The notes under the pieces were generated by a model, which was given only the letters and a program-made list of their open reading frames with translations, did not search any database and was not told where the DNA came from. The position numbers and the translations under genes were made by a program. DNA of 64,000 nt from JAMQPK01 sp963782595. Its GTDB lineage: Bacteria; Acidobacteriota; Vicinamibacteria; Vicinamibacterales; JAMQPK01. Of this stretch, positions 35,875 through 45,630 are shown in pieces; positions within the stretch are counted from its first letter, which is position 1; each line of letters begins with the position of its first letter. The DNA is taken from positions 865,014-929,013 of the forward strand of contig CAWAKJ010000007.1 of the NCBI GenBank assembly GCA_963782595.1, in the 5' to 3' direction.

Positions 35875-35984
35875 TGGCGTACCTCGAGTTGCAAGTGCCA
35901 GAAGGGCTTTGAAGCATATTGGACGACGAGAGGGGCCATTTAGTTCCCTGGCCTGCGTTTTGCGACCGAACACTACGTACGCCT

Positions 35985-37814
35985 ATGCTGCCAAATCGCT
36001 ACGCGCCCATAGAAGATTACGGCATCATCGGCGACCTTCACACAGTTGCGCTGGTGGGCAGGAACGGGTCGATCGACTTCCTATGCCTTCCGTCGTTTGA
36101 CTCGCCCTCCGTCTTTGCGGCTCTCCTCGACGCCGATCGCGGCGGCCGCTTCCAGATCGCGCCGCAGCTCGACGAGGCGGTACACAGGCAGCTGTACCTG
36201 CCAGACACAAACGTGCTGCTCACCAGGTTTCTGTCCGACAGCGGCGTCGCCGAAGTGTCTGACTTCATGCCGGTAGAGGACGCCGGCGTCGCACACAACC
36301 TCGTGCGTCGCGCGAAGACGGTCCGCGGCGAGATACCTTTCGCGATGAGGTGCGATCCGCGCTTCGACTACGCCCGCGCGACGCACACAGTCGAGCGGCG
36401 TAGCGACATGGAAATCCTGTTCGTCGGTCGCTCCGGCGCGCGCGAGCTGGCGCTTTTGTTGCGCTCGTCGGTCCCGATGCAGCTTGCCGATGGAGCCGCC
36501 GTGGCCCAATTCACGCTCGGCGCCGACCAGTCGGCCTGGTTCGTCCTCGAGGTGGTGACCTCAGACCAACCGTCGCGGTGCGCCGGCCCGCACTACGCGC
36601 GCGACGCGTTCAAGGAAACGGTGAACTTCTGGCGCGGCTGGATCAGCCGCAGTACGTACAAGAACCGCTGGCGCGACATGGTGAACCGTTCTGCGCTCGT
36701 ACTGAAGCTGCTCACGTCCAGAGAGCACGGGTCGATCGTAGCCTCACCTACGTTCGGGTTGCCCGAGACGCTCGGCGGCGTGCGCAACTGGGACTACCGC
36801 TACTCGTGGATCCGCGACTCGTGTTTCACCCTCTACGGACTCATGCGGCTTGGCTACACGGACGAGGCCGCGGCGTTCATGCGCTGGATGATGGCGCGCT
36901 GTGACGAGTTGGAGCCGGACGGCTCGCTCCAGATCATGTACGCCATCGACGGCCGGCCGGTCATGGGCGAGGAGACGCTGGACCACCTCGAGGGCTACAT
37001 GGGGTCGCGTCCGGTTCGCATTGGCAACGACGCCCACACCCATCTCCAGCTCGACATCTACGGCGAGTTGATGGACTCCATTTACCTGTATGACAAGTAT
37101 GGCTCTCCGATCGGGTACGACGCGTGGATGAATGTCGTCCGGCTCGTCGACTGGGTGTGCGACCACTGGCAGGAGAAGGACGAGAGCATCTGGGAGGTGC
37201 GAGACGGGCGCCGCGAGTTCCTCTACTCGCGCGTAATGTGCTGGGTGGCGATCGACCGGGCCCTCCGCCTTGCGAACAGACGCTCGTTCCCAGCTCCCTT
37301 CGTTCGCTGGTACCAGGCACGCGACACCATCTACCGCGACATCTACGAGCGCTTCTGGGACCCGGCCCGCCGCGGCTTCGTCCGTTACCCGGGCGCGGCG
37401 ACCTTTGATGCCGCAGCGCTGCTGATGCCCCTGATGCGATTCGTGTCGCCGACCGACCCGCGGTGGATCGACACGCTGCGCGGCATCGAACGGGAGCTGG
37501 TGAGCGACTCGCTGGTCTATCGTTATCGGCTCGGAGAAGATGTCTCCGACGGCCTTACTGGCCAGGAGGGGACGTTCTCGATGTGCTCATTCTGGTACGT
37601 CGAGTGCCTGTCCCGAATGGGCGATCTCCAACAGGCGCGGTTCTACTTCGAGAAGATGCTTGGCTATGCGAATCACGTGGGACTGTACGGCGAAGAACTG
37701 GGCCCGCGGGGGCAGCACCTCGGCAACTTCCCGCAGGCCTTCACGCATCTGGCGCTGATCAGCGCCGCCTACGATCTGGACCGGCGGCTCTCCGCCGCCG
37801 GCCACGCCGGCTGA
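35985..37814 (+). CDS. Glycoside hydrolase family 15 protein (glucoamylase/trehalase-like)
   Basis: A 609-residue cytoplasmic enzyme. The N-terminal beta-sandwich (YAPIEDYGIIGDLHTVALVGRNG, IDFLCLPSFDSPSVFAALLD) packs against an (alpha/alpha)6 barrel with GH15 motifs LGGVRNWDYRYSWIRDS, DESIWEVRDG and GLTGQEGTFSMCSFW. In this family the acid and base are glutamates in the IWEVR and QEGTF segments, both present. Members hydrolyse glucans, maltodextrin or trehalose to glucose. No signal peptide suggests work on stored glycogen or trehalose. It starts at ATG 35985 (the frame is open to a TTG at 35919) and is divergent from the Oar-like gene, with about 110 bp between the two starts. Confidence 0.9.
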   Translation: MLPNRYAPIEDYGIIGDLHTVALVGRNGSIDFLCLPSFDSPSVFAALLDADRGGRFQIAPQLDEAVHRQLYLPDTNVLLTRFLSDSGVAEVSDFMPVEDAGVAHNLVRRAKTVRGEIPFAMRCDPRFDYARATHTVERRSDMEILFVGRSGARELALLLRSSVPMQLADGAAVAQFTLGADQSAWFVLEVVTSDQPSRCAGPHYARDAFKETVNFWRGWISRSTYKNRWRDMVNRSALVLKLLTSREHGSIVASPTFGLPETLGGVRNWDYRYSWIRDSCFTLYGLMRLGYTDEAAAFMRWMMARCDELEPDGSLQIMYAIDGRPVMGEETLDHLEGYMGSRPVRIGNDAHTHLQLDIYGELMDSIYLYDKYGSPIGYDAWMNVVRLVDWVCDHWQEKDESIWEVRDGRREFLYSRVMCWVAIDRALRLANRRSFPAPFVRWYQARDTIYRDIYERFWDPARRGFVRYPGAATFDAAALLMPLMRFVSPTDPRWIDTLRGIERELVSDSLVYRYRLGEDVSDGLTGQEGTFSMCSFWYVECLSRMGDLQQARFYFEKMLGYANHVGLYGEELGPRGQHLGNFPQAFTHLALISAAYDLDRRLSAAGHAG

Positions 37815-37829
37815 TTCGTCCCTGTGATC

Positions 37830-39236
37830 TCACTGCCAGCCACCGCCGAGAGCGCGGTAGAGCTGCACCAGCGCCAGTAGCTCGTCACGTCTCGTTTGTG
37901 CGAGTCCCAGTTCGGCCTCGAACAGGTCGCGGTCGGCATCGAGGGCGTTCAGCAGCGTATCGACTCCGCCACGGTATCTCAGGTAAGCCAGACTCACTCG
38001 GTCCTGGAGTGCGGCCACCAGCAGCTCCCGTGTCGCACGAATCTGTCTCGTCTGTTGATACTGAACGAGTGCGTCCGACACCTCGCGGAAGGCGTTCTGG
38101 ATGACGCGTTCGTATTGGACCAGCGCGATCTGTTGCTCTGCCTCGGCGAGCCTCGCATTCGACCTGAGTCGACCGGCGTTGAAGATCGGTTGCGTCACCT
38201 GGGGAAAGAGCTGCCACTCTCGTGTCGAACCAGTGAAGAGACGCGACAGCGCGTCGCTTTGAAAGCCGAGGAAACCCGTCAGGCTGATCTGGGGAAAGTA
38301 CGCCGCCTTGGCCACGCCGATGATGGCGTTCGCGGCCACGAGATTCTCTTCAGCGGCGCGGATGTCCGGGCGCCGTTCGAGAAGCGACGAGGGCAATCCA
38401 ACGGGGACCGACGGTGGCTCCTCCTGCTCGACTAACGAGCGACCCCGCACAATTCCACCCGGCGGCTCACCAAGCAGCAGTTTGATCGCGTTCTCCGTTT
38501 GCTGGATCAGCAGCTCGAGGCCGGGGATCACTTGCGCCGCCCCGTACACCAGTTGCTCGCCTTCCCGAACCTCGAGAAGCGTCGCGATGCCACCCTGTTG
38601 CCGCACTCTGATCAGCTGCAGCGAGTCTTCGCGGGTGGCCAGCGTGCGCCTCGCGATCTCCAGCTCCATGTCCAGCTCGAGCAAATTGAAGTAGGCGCTG
38701 GCGACCTCGCCGATGAGTGTGGTGATCACTGCCTTTCGATTCTCGTCGCTGGCGAGCAGGTCGGCCCGCGCCGCTTCGGTCGCGCGGCGCAGCCGGCCCC
38801 AGATATCCGCTTCGAACGAAAGGAGGTTGATCGCTACGCTGCCAAATGTCCGTTGTTGCGGGAAGGTCTGAGGCAAGGGGAATTCGCCATCCGAGGAAAA
38901 GCGCAGCGCTGTCACATTGGCGCTGCCGTCGATGGTGGGGAACTGGTCGGCCCGGGTGATCCCGAGATTGGCGCGCGCGGCATCCACACGGACCACCGCT
39001 TCGCGGAGATCGTAGTTTTGCACGAGCGCTGTGCGGACCATCTCCTGCAGCCGCTCGTCTTTGAAGACCTCGAACCATTTCAGGTCGGCCAGCGACGTGA
39101 GGTCGGCCGGCGGCGTGGTCCCGGCGCCGCGAAAGACGTCGGGTGGTGTGACCGCTGGTCTCCGGTAGTTCGGGCCGACCATACAGCCTGTGACGAGGCC
39201 GGCCGCCAACATCGCCATCACCAATTGCTTCTTCAT
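37830..39236 (-). CDS. NodT/OprM-family outer-membrane efflux lipoprotein
   Basis: A 468-residue outer-membrane factor. The lipobox LVTGCMVGPNYRRP is followed by the usual start of NodT factors. Both TolC-like repeats are seen (LVQNYDLREAVVRVDAARANLG, AYFNLLELDMELEIARRTL, then LLERRPDIRAAEENLVAANA and the strand segment YFPQISLTGFLG). It belongs with the inner-membrane pump and adaptor encoded next upstream, making a MexAB-OprM-like system. ATG 39236 overlaps the pump's stop codon (39233-39236). Confidence 0.9.
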   Translation of the reverse strand: MKKQLVMAMLAAGLVTGCMVGPNYRRPAVTPPDVFRGAGTTPPADLTSLADLKWFEVFKDERLQEMVRTALVQNYDLREAVVRVDAARANLGITRADQFPTIDGSANVTALRFSSDGEFPLPQTFPQQRTFGSVAINLLSFEADIWGRLRRATEAARADLLASDENRKAVITTLIGEVASAYFNLLELDMELEIARRTLATREDSLQLIRVRQQGGIATLLEVREGEQLVYGAAQVIPGLELLIQQTENAIKLLLGEPPGGIVRGRSLVEQEEPPSVPVGLPSSLLERRPDIRAAEENLVAANAIIGVAKAAYFPQISLTGFLGFQSDALSRLFTGSTREWQLFPQVTQPIFNAGRLRSNARLAEAEQQIALVQYERVIQNAFREVSDALVQYQQTRQIRATRELLVAALQDRVSLAYLRYRGGVDTLLNALDADRDLFEAELGLAQTRRDELLALVQLYRALGGGWQ

Positions 39237-42200
39237 GTGTGGTGGACTTTGCCTTTTCCGGTCAGCCGTTCCACGACGTAGAAGGTCACCGGGATGAGAA
39301 AGATGGCGATGCTCGTCGCGGCCAGCATACCGACGATGACGACGGTGCCGAGGATTCGGCGCCCCGCTGCGCCGGACCCCGAGGCGATCCAGAGCGGGAC
39401 GCAGCCCAGAATGAAGGCGAACGACGTCATCAGGATCGGGCGCAGACGCCGGCGCGCTCCTTCCAGGGCCGCGTCCACGAGATCCCGGCCCCTCTCGAAT
39501 TCGGTCTTGGCGAACTCGACGATGAGGATGGCGTTCTTCGCCGAGAGACCGATGAGCACGATCAGGCCGATCTGGCTATAGACGTCCAGGTCGTAGCCGC
39601 GCAGGAGAAGGCCGGCGAAGCCGCCGAAGACCGCAATCGGCACCGTCAACAGCACCGAGAAGGGCAGCGACCAGCTCTCATAGAGCGCCGCGAGAATCAG
39701 GAACACGAAAACGAGCGACAGGCCGAACGACCTCATCGCGGCCCCCGACGCTCGCCTCTCCTGATACGAGAGGTCGGCCCAGTCGTAGCCCATCTCCGGA
39801 GGGAGGACGTTGCTCGCCACGTCCTCGAGCGCCGCCATCGCCTGGCCGGAGCTGTAGCCGGGTGCGGCGCTGCCAATCACCTGGGCGGCGCGATAGAGAT
39901 TGAAACGGTTGGTGTACTCGGGGCCGCTGATGCTTCGCGTGGTGACGAGCCCCGAAAGCGGAACCATGGTGCCCTTCTCATTCCGCACGTAGTAATTTCG
40001 GATGTCCTCCTCGCTCTCGCGCTCCGCCCCTTCCGCTTGCAGGAACACGCGCCACTGGCGGCCGAAGCGGTTGAACTGATTCAGAAACAGTCCACCCAGA
40101 TAGGCTTGCAGGGTCTGGTAGACGTCTGCGATGGCGACGCCCTGTCTCAACGCTTTGTCGCGATCCACGTCGGCGTAGATCTGCGGGACGCCTGCGGAGA
40201 ACAGCGAAGCAACTCCGGCCAGCTCCGGACGCTTGACGGCATGCCGCAAGGAATCGTTGAAGGTTCTGGTCGAGGAACTCGACCGATCCGCCGCTGCGAT
40301 CCTGGAGCCACAATGAAAAGCCGCCGGCGTTGCCGAGTCCTGGAATCGAGGGCGGCATGAACGCAAAGGCCATCGCCTCCGGCACCTGCGCCGCAAGCGT
40401 CCCGTTCAGGCGATCGACAATGGCTCGCGCGGCAAGCTGCGTCGACGGGCGCTCGTCCCAGGGCGTGAGACGCGACGAAGAAGAAGCCCTGATAGCTGGC
40501 TGAAATGCGCGTCAGCAGACTGAAGCCGCCAATCGTGACGTAGGACTGCACCCCCTCGGTCTTACCGAGAATCGCCTCGACCTTTTTCAACACCTGATCC
40601 GTCCTCTCCAGCGAAGCCGCCGCCGGCAAGCTGGACGTTCAGAAAGGCGTAGCCGTAATCCTCTTCAGGCAGAAAGCTTGTCGGGAGTCTCCTGCCGATG
40701 AGACCAGTCCGCTGCTGCGACAGCGGCGAGGATCAGCATGGCCAGAACCGCCTTTCGGATCAGCGCGTGGCTCCAGTTGACATACCCGTGCGTCACTTTC
40801 TCGAATCCTCGGTTGAAGCCGCCGAAGAACCGGGCGAAAACGCCACTCGAGTCCTTTTCGGGCCGGAGCAGGAGCGCCGAAAGCGCCGGCGAGAGTGTCA
40901 ACGCGTTGAAGGCCGAGATGAGCACGGAGATCGCAATCGTCACGGCGAACTGCTTGTTCAGTCGCCCCTGAATGCCGCCCATGAACGCGACGGGCAGGAA
41001 GACCGACGAGAGGATCAGCGCAATGGCGATCGACCGGCCCGGAGACCTCCTTCATCGCCTGCGACGTGGCCTCGCGCGGCGACATTCCTTCCTCGATGTG
41101 ATGTTCGACCGCTTCCACGACCACAATCGCGTCGTCCACGACGAGGCCAATGGCGAGCACGAAGGCGAACAGCGACAGCGTGTTGATCGAGAAACCCAGC
41201 AAAGGAAACACGGCGAAGGTGCCGACGAGCGACACCGGCACCGCAATCATCGGGATGAGCGTCGCCCGCCAGTTCTGCAGGAAGAGGAAGACGACGATGA
41301 TGACGAGGATCATGGCCTCGATAAGCGTCACGACGATCTCGCGGATGCCCTCGGTGACCGGCAGCGTGGTGTCGAGCGTGACCTGCGTAATCGAGGTCGG
41401 CTGGAAACCGTCCCTTCAGCTCCTCCATCGTCTTCTTGACCCCGTCGGCAACCGCCAGCGCGTTCGAGCCGGGAGACTGAAAGACCGCGATGATGGCGCT
41501 CGGCTGGCCGTTCGTACGCGAGCTCTGCTGATAGTTAAGAGCGCCGAGTTCGATGCGGGCGACGTCCTTCAAGCGCACGACCGAGCCGTCCAGGTTCGAG
41601 CGGACGACGATCTCGCCGAATTCCTCCGGCGTCTGGAGCCGTCCCTGCGCGCGGACGGTGTAGGTCTTCTCCATGCCCGGAGGCGCAGGTTCGCCGCCGA
41701 TCTGGCCCGAAGGGTTGACGTTGCTTTGCTGCCGTACCGCGTTGGCGAGATCGGGAACACCGAGACCGAGTGTGACCAGCACGTCCGGCTTGACCCAGAT
41801 GCGCATCGCGTAGTCGCTGGCACCGAATACCCTCACCTGGCCCACGCCAGGCACGCGATAGAGGACGTCGTTGATGTTGATGTTGGCGTAGTTGGCGAGG
41901 AAAAGCGAATCGTAGGTCCGGTTGGGCGACTAGAGCGAAATGACGAGCATCGGCAGCCCGGTGGACTTCCGCGTCGTCAGCCCGTACTGGTTGACGTCGG
42001 TCGGCAGATTGGCCTGCGCCTGCGCCACGCGGTTCTGCACGTTGACCTGATCGATGTTGACGTCGGTCTCCACATCGAAGGTGACCGTCAACTGCTGGGT
42101 GCCGTCGTTGGCGTTGGTAGACTGCATGTAGAGCATGTTGTCGACGCCGTTCATCTGCTGTTCCACCGGGGTCGACACCGACTGCTCGATCGTGACGGCG

Positions 42201-42361
42201 TCCGCGCCCGTGTAGATCGTCGACACGATGATCTGAGGCGGCACGATCTCTGGAAACTGCGCCAGCGGCAGTCCCAGCATCGCGATGAGGCCGCCGATGA
42301 CGGTGATGATCGCGATCACCATCGCCACGATCGGGCGTCTGATGAAAAAGTTGGAAATCAC
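39233..42361 (-). pseudogene. HAE-1-type RND multidrug pump gene (AcrB/MexB-like), heavily interrupted
   Basis: Read piecewise, the segment encodes one AcrB-like pump of about 1040 residues. The N-terminus is MISNFFIRRPIVAMVIAII, TM4 has AIGLVVDDAIVVVEAVEHH, and the C-terminus is VERLTGKGKVHHT. It contains an in-frame amber stop at 41930-41932 (VISL-stop-SPNRTYDSLF, where family members have Tyr). Frameshifts are also needed near 41386, 41035, 40715, 40628, 40465 and 40260. Seven lesions in 3.1 kb contrast with the intact flanking adaptor and outer-membrane genes. One substitution-type stop plus many indels favours true decay over simple indel error, but a poorly covered stretch of assembly cannot be excluded. 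Confidence 0.85.
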
Positions 42362-42364
42362 AAC

Positions 42365-43558
42365 TCAATTCCTCGGCTCCTGCGCTGGTCCAGGCAAAGG
42401 TGCGACAAACGGCTTCGGGTTGACGACCAGATTCGGTCTGAGCTGCTGGAGGCCTTCGACGACGACTCGCTCACCGGGCTTCAGGCCGTCTTCGATGATC
42501 CACATTGGGCCGCTGCGTTCGCCGACCGTGACCGACCGGATGTTGACCTTGTTGGCGCCGTCGACGACCGCAACCTGGTAGTGCCCCTGCAACTCGGTCA
42601 CGGCGCGTTGAGGCACGAGGAGCGCGTTTCTTCTGATGTTGGTGACCGCGCGGACGCGAATGTACTGACCCGGGCGCAGGATGTTGCCCGGATTCGGGAA
42701 CAACCCGGCGAGCCGAATCGCTCCGGTCTGCACGTTGACCTCGCGGTCGGCGACGTAGAACTGGCCTTTGCGTGGGTAGACGCTGCCGTCGGCCAGCAGG
42801 AGCTCCAGCTCGAGCTCCCGTGCGCGCGCCTCCCGCTGGCTCTCGTTGGGGTTCTCGCGCACCCAGCGCAGGTACTCCTGCTCGGTAACGGTAAAGTAGG
42901 CCCTGATGGGATCGACGGTTGAAACCGTCGTCAGGCTGGTGACGCCGGCGCTGACAAGGGTGCCGACCTGCGCCAGGGCCAATCCCGCGATGCCCTCAAT
43001 CGGCGAACGAATGGTCGTGAAGCCCAGATTGAGCTCCGCGGTCGCGACGGCAGCCCTGGCCGCAACGATGGCGGCGTTTGCTGCCTCGACTGCGGCCTTG
43101 GCGGCGAGATTCGCCTGGACGGCATTGTCGAGCACTTGCTCGGTGATGGCCTGCGCTTTGGCCAACGGAATGTAGCGATTGACGTCGAGCTGTGTCTGGC
43201 CCTGATTCGCCTGCGCCTGCAACTCCTGCGCTTTGGCCTGGGCGAACTGCCCGTTTGCCTGATCGAGCACTGCCTGGAACGGGCGTCGATCGAGCTCGAA
43301 GAGCACCTGTCCTTTCTTGACCAACGAGCCTTCGATGTAGCGCTGCGCGAGGAGATAGCCGGTCACCTGCGCCTTGATTTCCGCGTTGACCATCCCGTCC
43401 AGCGTGCCTATCCATTCGCCGTAGACAGGAACATCCTCCTGTTCGACTCGCACAACCCTTACCTCGGGTGGGGGCGCCTGAGCTTGTGGCAAAGGTTTGG
43501 AGCAGCCGCCGGCTACAAGCAGGGAGAGGAAGGCCAGGGAGATGCCCGCAGTGACCAT
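42365..43558 (-). CDS. RND periplasmic adaptor lipoprotein (AcrA/MexA-like)
   Basis: A 397-residue adaptor. The lipobox LVAGGCSKP is followed by the beta-barrel and lipoyl start (EWIGTLDGMVNAEIKAQVTGYLL, FELDRRPFQAVLDQA). A coiled-coil hairpin made of Ala/Gln-rich repeats spans about 110-190, the second lipoyl half is FTTIRSPIEGIAGLA, and the membrane-proximal domain ends PAQEPRN. It connects the HAE-1 pump to the NodT factor. ATG 43558 directly abuts the TAA stop (43559-43561) of the LDH-like gene, so it is co-transcribed with that enzyme, an unusual partner. The gene is complete. Confidence 0.88.
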   Translation of the reverse strand: MVTAGISLAFLSLLVAGGCSKPLPQAQAPPPEVRVVRVEQEDVPVYGEWIGTLDGMVNAEIKAQVTGYLLAQRYIEGSLVKKGQVLFELDRRPFQAVLDQANGQFAQAKAQELQAQANQGQTQLDVNRYIPLAKAQAITEQVLDNAVQANLAAKAAVEAANAAIVAARAAVATAELNLGFTTIRSPIEGIAGLALAQVGTLVSAGVTSLTTVSTVDPIRAYFTVTEQEYLRWVRENPNESQREARARELELELLLADGSVYPRKGQFYVADREVNVQTGAIRLAGLFPNPGNILRPGQYIRVRAVTNIRRNALLVPQRAVTELQGHYQVAVVDGANKVNIRSVTVGERSGPMWIIEDGLKPGERVVVEGLQQLRPNLVVNPKPFVAPLPGPAQEPRN

Positions 43559-44491
43559 TTACATCTGGATGCGAGTGACCGCCGCCTTCAGCGTGTCGGC
43601 GCTTCGCTGCAGCGCCTGTCGTTCCTCATCGGACATCGCAGGCTCCAGGATTTGCACCACGCCTGTTTGCCCAAGCACGCTCGGCATGGAGAGCGTGACG
43701 CCATACGTGGGGTTGTACGATCCAATCGGCATCACCGCTCGCTCGTCGCGCAACACGATCTCCGCAATGCGAGCCGACGCCATGCCGATGCCGAACTGGC
43801 TTGCCTGATTGCCTTCGATGATGGCGATGTTGGCGTAGCGGACGTCCTGCTCGATGCTGCGACGCAAGTCCTCACGGCTGGAATCGGTCTGCTGCAGTGC
43901 ATCCAGCACGCGAACGCTGCCCGCGTGAGCCGACGACCAGACGAACACTTCCGACGTCCCGTGTTCCCCCAGGACGTCGGCTTGCACGGATGCCGGATCA
44001 ACATTCAGGCGCCGAGCCACGTGAAACCGGAAGCGCAGGCTGTCGAGAAACGTTCCAGTGCTCAAGACACGCGTGAATCCGAAGGTGCGCACAACATCGG
44101 CCAGCGGATCCGGTGGATCGGTCACGACCAGGATCACCGCTTCCGGCGCCGACTTGACGATCTCGGGAAGGATTTGCCGGTAGACACCAATGTTCGACTC
44201 CAGCAACTTGAGCCGGCCTGCTGGATCGTTGCGATTGGTCGCCCCGCCGGTTCTTTCATTGATGCCGGCAGTGATCATGACAAGTGCCGCGCCGCTGAGC
44301 TCCGAGTAATCTCCGTCGCAAATCTGGACGGCCGAAGAGAGCGCCGCGCCGTACTGCAGATCGGTCGCCACGGCCTTTGCGCGCTTACGGTCTCGGTTCA
44401 CCACGACAATCTCGCGCGCGATGCCGCGCAGGATGCTGGACATCAGGCACGCGGAACCGACGGCGCCGGCGCCGATCACTCCGACTTTCAT
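43559..44491 (-). CDS. Lactate/malate dehydrogenase-like protein with altered active-site loop
   Basis: A 310-residue Rossmann-fold oxidoreductase. The NAD motif GAGAVG (7-12), Asp150/Arg153 in FLDSLRFR and the catalytic His177 in LGEHGTSEVFVW identify the LDH/MDH superfamily. The mobile substrate loop is unusual: between AG (75-76) and Arg93 it reads INERTGGATNRNDPAG, about eight residues longer than in LDH or MDH, so the Gln/Arg specificity position cannot be assigned. The TNP segment before the active site reads TDPPDPL. The substrate could be lactate, malate or another 2-hydroxy acid. It lies between a secreted repeat protein and an RND adaptor with almost no spacers, so it belongs to the efflux operon. 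Confidence 0.78.
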   Translation of the reverse strand: MKVGVIGAGAVGSACLMSSILRGIAREIVVVNRDRKRAKAVATDLQYGAALSSAVQICDGDYSELSGAALVMITAGINERTGGATNRNDPAGRLKLLESNIGVYRQILPEIVKSAPEAVILVVTDPPDPLADVVRTFGFTRVLSTGTFLDSLRFRFHVARRLNVDPASVQADVLGEHGTSEVFVWSSAHAGSVRVLDALQQTDSSREDLRRSIEQDVRYANIAIIEGNQASQFGIGMASARIAEIVLRDERAVMPIGSYNPTYGVTLSMPSVLGQTGVVQILEPAMSDEERQALQRSADTLKAAVTRIQM

Positions 44492-44492
44492 C

Positions 44493-45104
44493 TCAGTGCA
44501 GCTTCACCAGGTGCACCAGCTTCTTTCCGCCTTCCTCCGAGTAGTGCACGATCACGTCAGCGCCCTTCTTGATGGCGCCACCAGTCGCGACAGCGGCACG
44601 ATCGATCCCGTGACCGGTATCGACGACGGCGTCTTTCGTCAGTTCGTACGTCTCCTCGGCGCCAGCCTCGGTCTTGATGGCGACGAACTTGACGGCATCG
44701 TCGACGCGCACCACGGTTCCCTTCGCGACTTTGAGTGTTCGCTTGCCGAGATGGTCGATGCCCACCGCAGTCTTATCTACACCCTCGCCGGTGTAGTGCA
44801 GAATCACGACCGCGCCCTCCAGGCCGGCTTTGGCCGTGGCATCGACGGCGTGTGCCACGTCCTTGACGCCGCGAACGACGGTCCGCTCTGTGAACTTGAC
44901 GGTCTCGTCGATGCCGTCTGCGGTGTGAATCAGGAGAGTCTTTGCGCCGGCGTCAAACTTCCTGATCTCGCCGGCGACCGCATGTTCCGCGTGTGCGGCG
45001 CGACTCTGGGCTTGAGACGCCTCGGCGAACTGCGCAGTCACGGGCAAGCCAGCGAGAGCAAGGCTGACACCCAGCGCCAGGGAACGACACACTCGATTGA
45101 CCAT
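44493..45104 (-). CDS. Secreted protein with two tandem repeats (function unknown)
   Basis: A 203-residue protein with signal peptide (LALGVSLALAGLPVTAQ) and a good ribosome site (GGAGGAAG) before ATG 45104. The mature part is two similar blocks of about 60 residues. The first runs LLIHTADGIDETVKFTERT to VILHYTGEGVDKTA; the second runs FVAIKTEAGAEETYELTKD to VIVHYSEEGGKKLV. It should be a small beta-rich periplasmic domain pair. It heads the operon that continues with the LDH-like gene (one base away) and the RND efflux genes. No family name can be given. Confidence 0.7.
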   Translation of the reverse strand: MVNRVCRSLALGVSLALAGLPVTAQFAEASQAQSRAAHAEHAVAGEIRKFDAGAKTLLIHTADGIDETVKFTERTVVRGVKDVAHAVDATAKAGLEGAVVILHYTGEGVDKTAVGIDHLGKRTLKVAKGTVVRVDDAVKFVAIKTEAGAEETYELTKDAVVDTGHGIDRAAVATGGAIKKGADVIVHYSEEGGKKLVHLVKLH

Positions 45105-45383
45105 GACTTCCTCCACGATGAGTGATTATTTCTGTCCGATCACAACTGTCGTTTGGTCGTGCAAATCATCCGCCACCGACCCCGGATTCGCTTCCCGCGA
45201 ATGAACGCTCGTGTCGTTACTCACCACGACAGACCGTGGACCACCATGACAGTCCGTGGCCCACCTGGACGTTCACCGGTACGCCGAGGGTACCTGTCGA
45301 ACCATATTGCGACGAGGGTGCGAATTCGACTCGCGACGCATCTCGCGAGGCTGCTACTCTGCTTCACGGAAGAGGAGGCGCGA

Positions 45384-45617
45384 ATGGCTCAATGCGAAGT
45401 CTGCGGCAACAATTACGACAAATCGTTCCAGGTGATGCAGGGTGGCACGTCGCACACGTTCGACAGCTTCGAGTGTGCGATTCACATGCTGGCGCCAAGC
45501 TGCGCGCACTGCCACTGCCGGATCGTCGGCCACGGTGTCGAGGCCAACGGCACGTTTTACTGCTGCGCGCATTGCGCCAAGAAATCGGGCGTGAGCGGGG
45601 TAGACGATCGCGTGTAA
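45384..45617 (+). CDS. Small cysteine-rich zinc-binding (metallothionein-like) protein
   Basis: A 77-residue protein with strong ribosome site (AGAGGAGG). Nine cysteines are arranged in a treble-clef-like layout: CEVCGNNYDK, FECAIH, CAHCHC and YCCAHCAKK, with several histidines nearby. Such small prokaryotic proteins bind zinc and are usually annotated as metallothionein or zinc-ribbon proteins. The frame is open upstream to 45153, but the motif starts with MAQCEVC. It precedes the cupin gene by 13 bp and is likely co-transcribed. Confidence 0.75.
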   Translation: MAQCEVCGNNYDKSFQVMQGGTSHTFDSFECAIHMLAPSCAHCHCRIVGHGVEANGTFYCCAHCAKKSGVSGVDDRV

Positions 45618-45630
45618 TGAAGGAGTGTCC

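Noticed and set aside
34618..35943. 441-residue plus-strand frame opposite the Oar-like gene
   Set aside because: Antisense shadow of a gene with clear carboxypeptidase-regulatory and barrel motifs.
41150..42922. 590-residue open frame on the plus strand across the RND pump and adaptor
   Set aside because: It is antisense to genes with clear RND motifs and has Arg/Asp/His-rich composition typical of shadow frames in GC-rich DNA.
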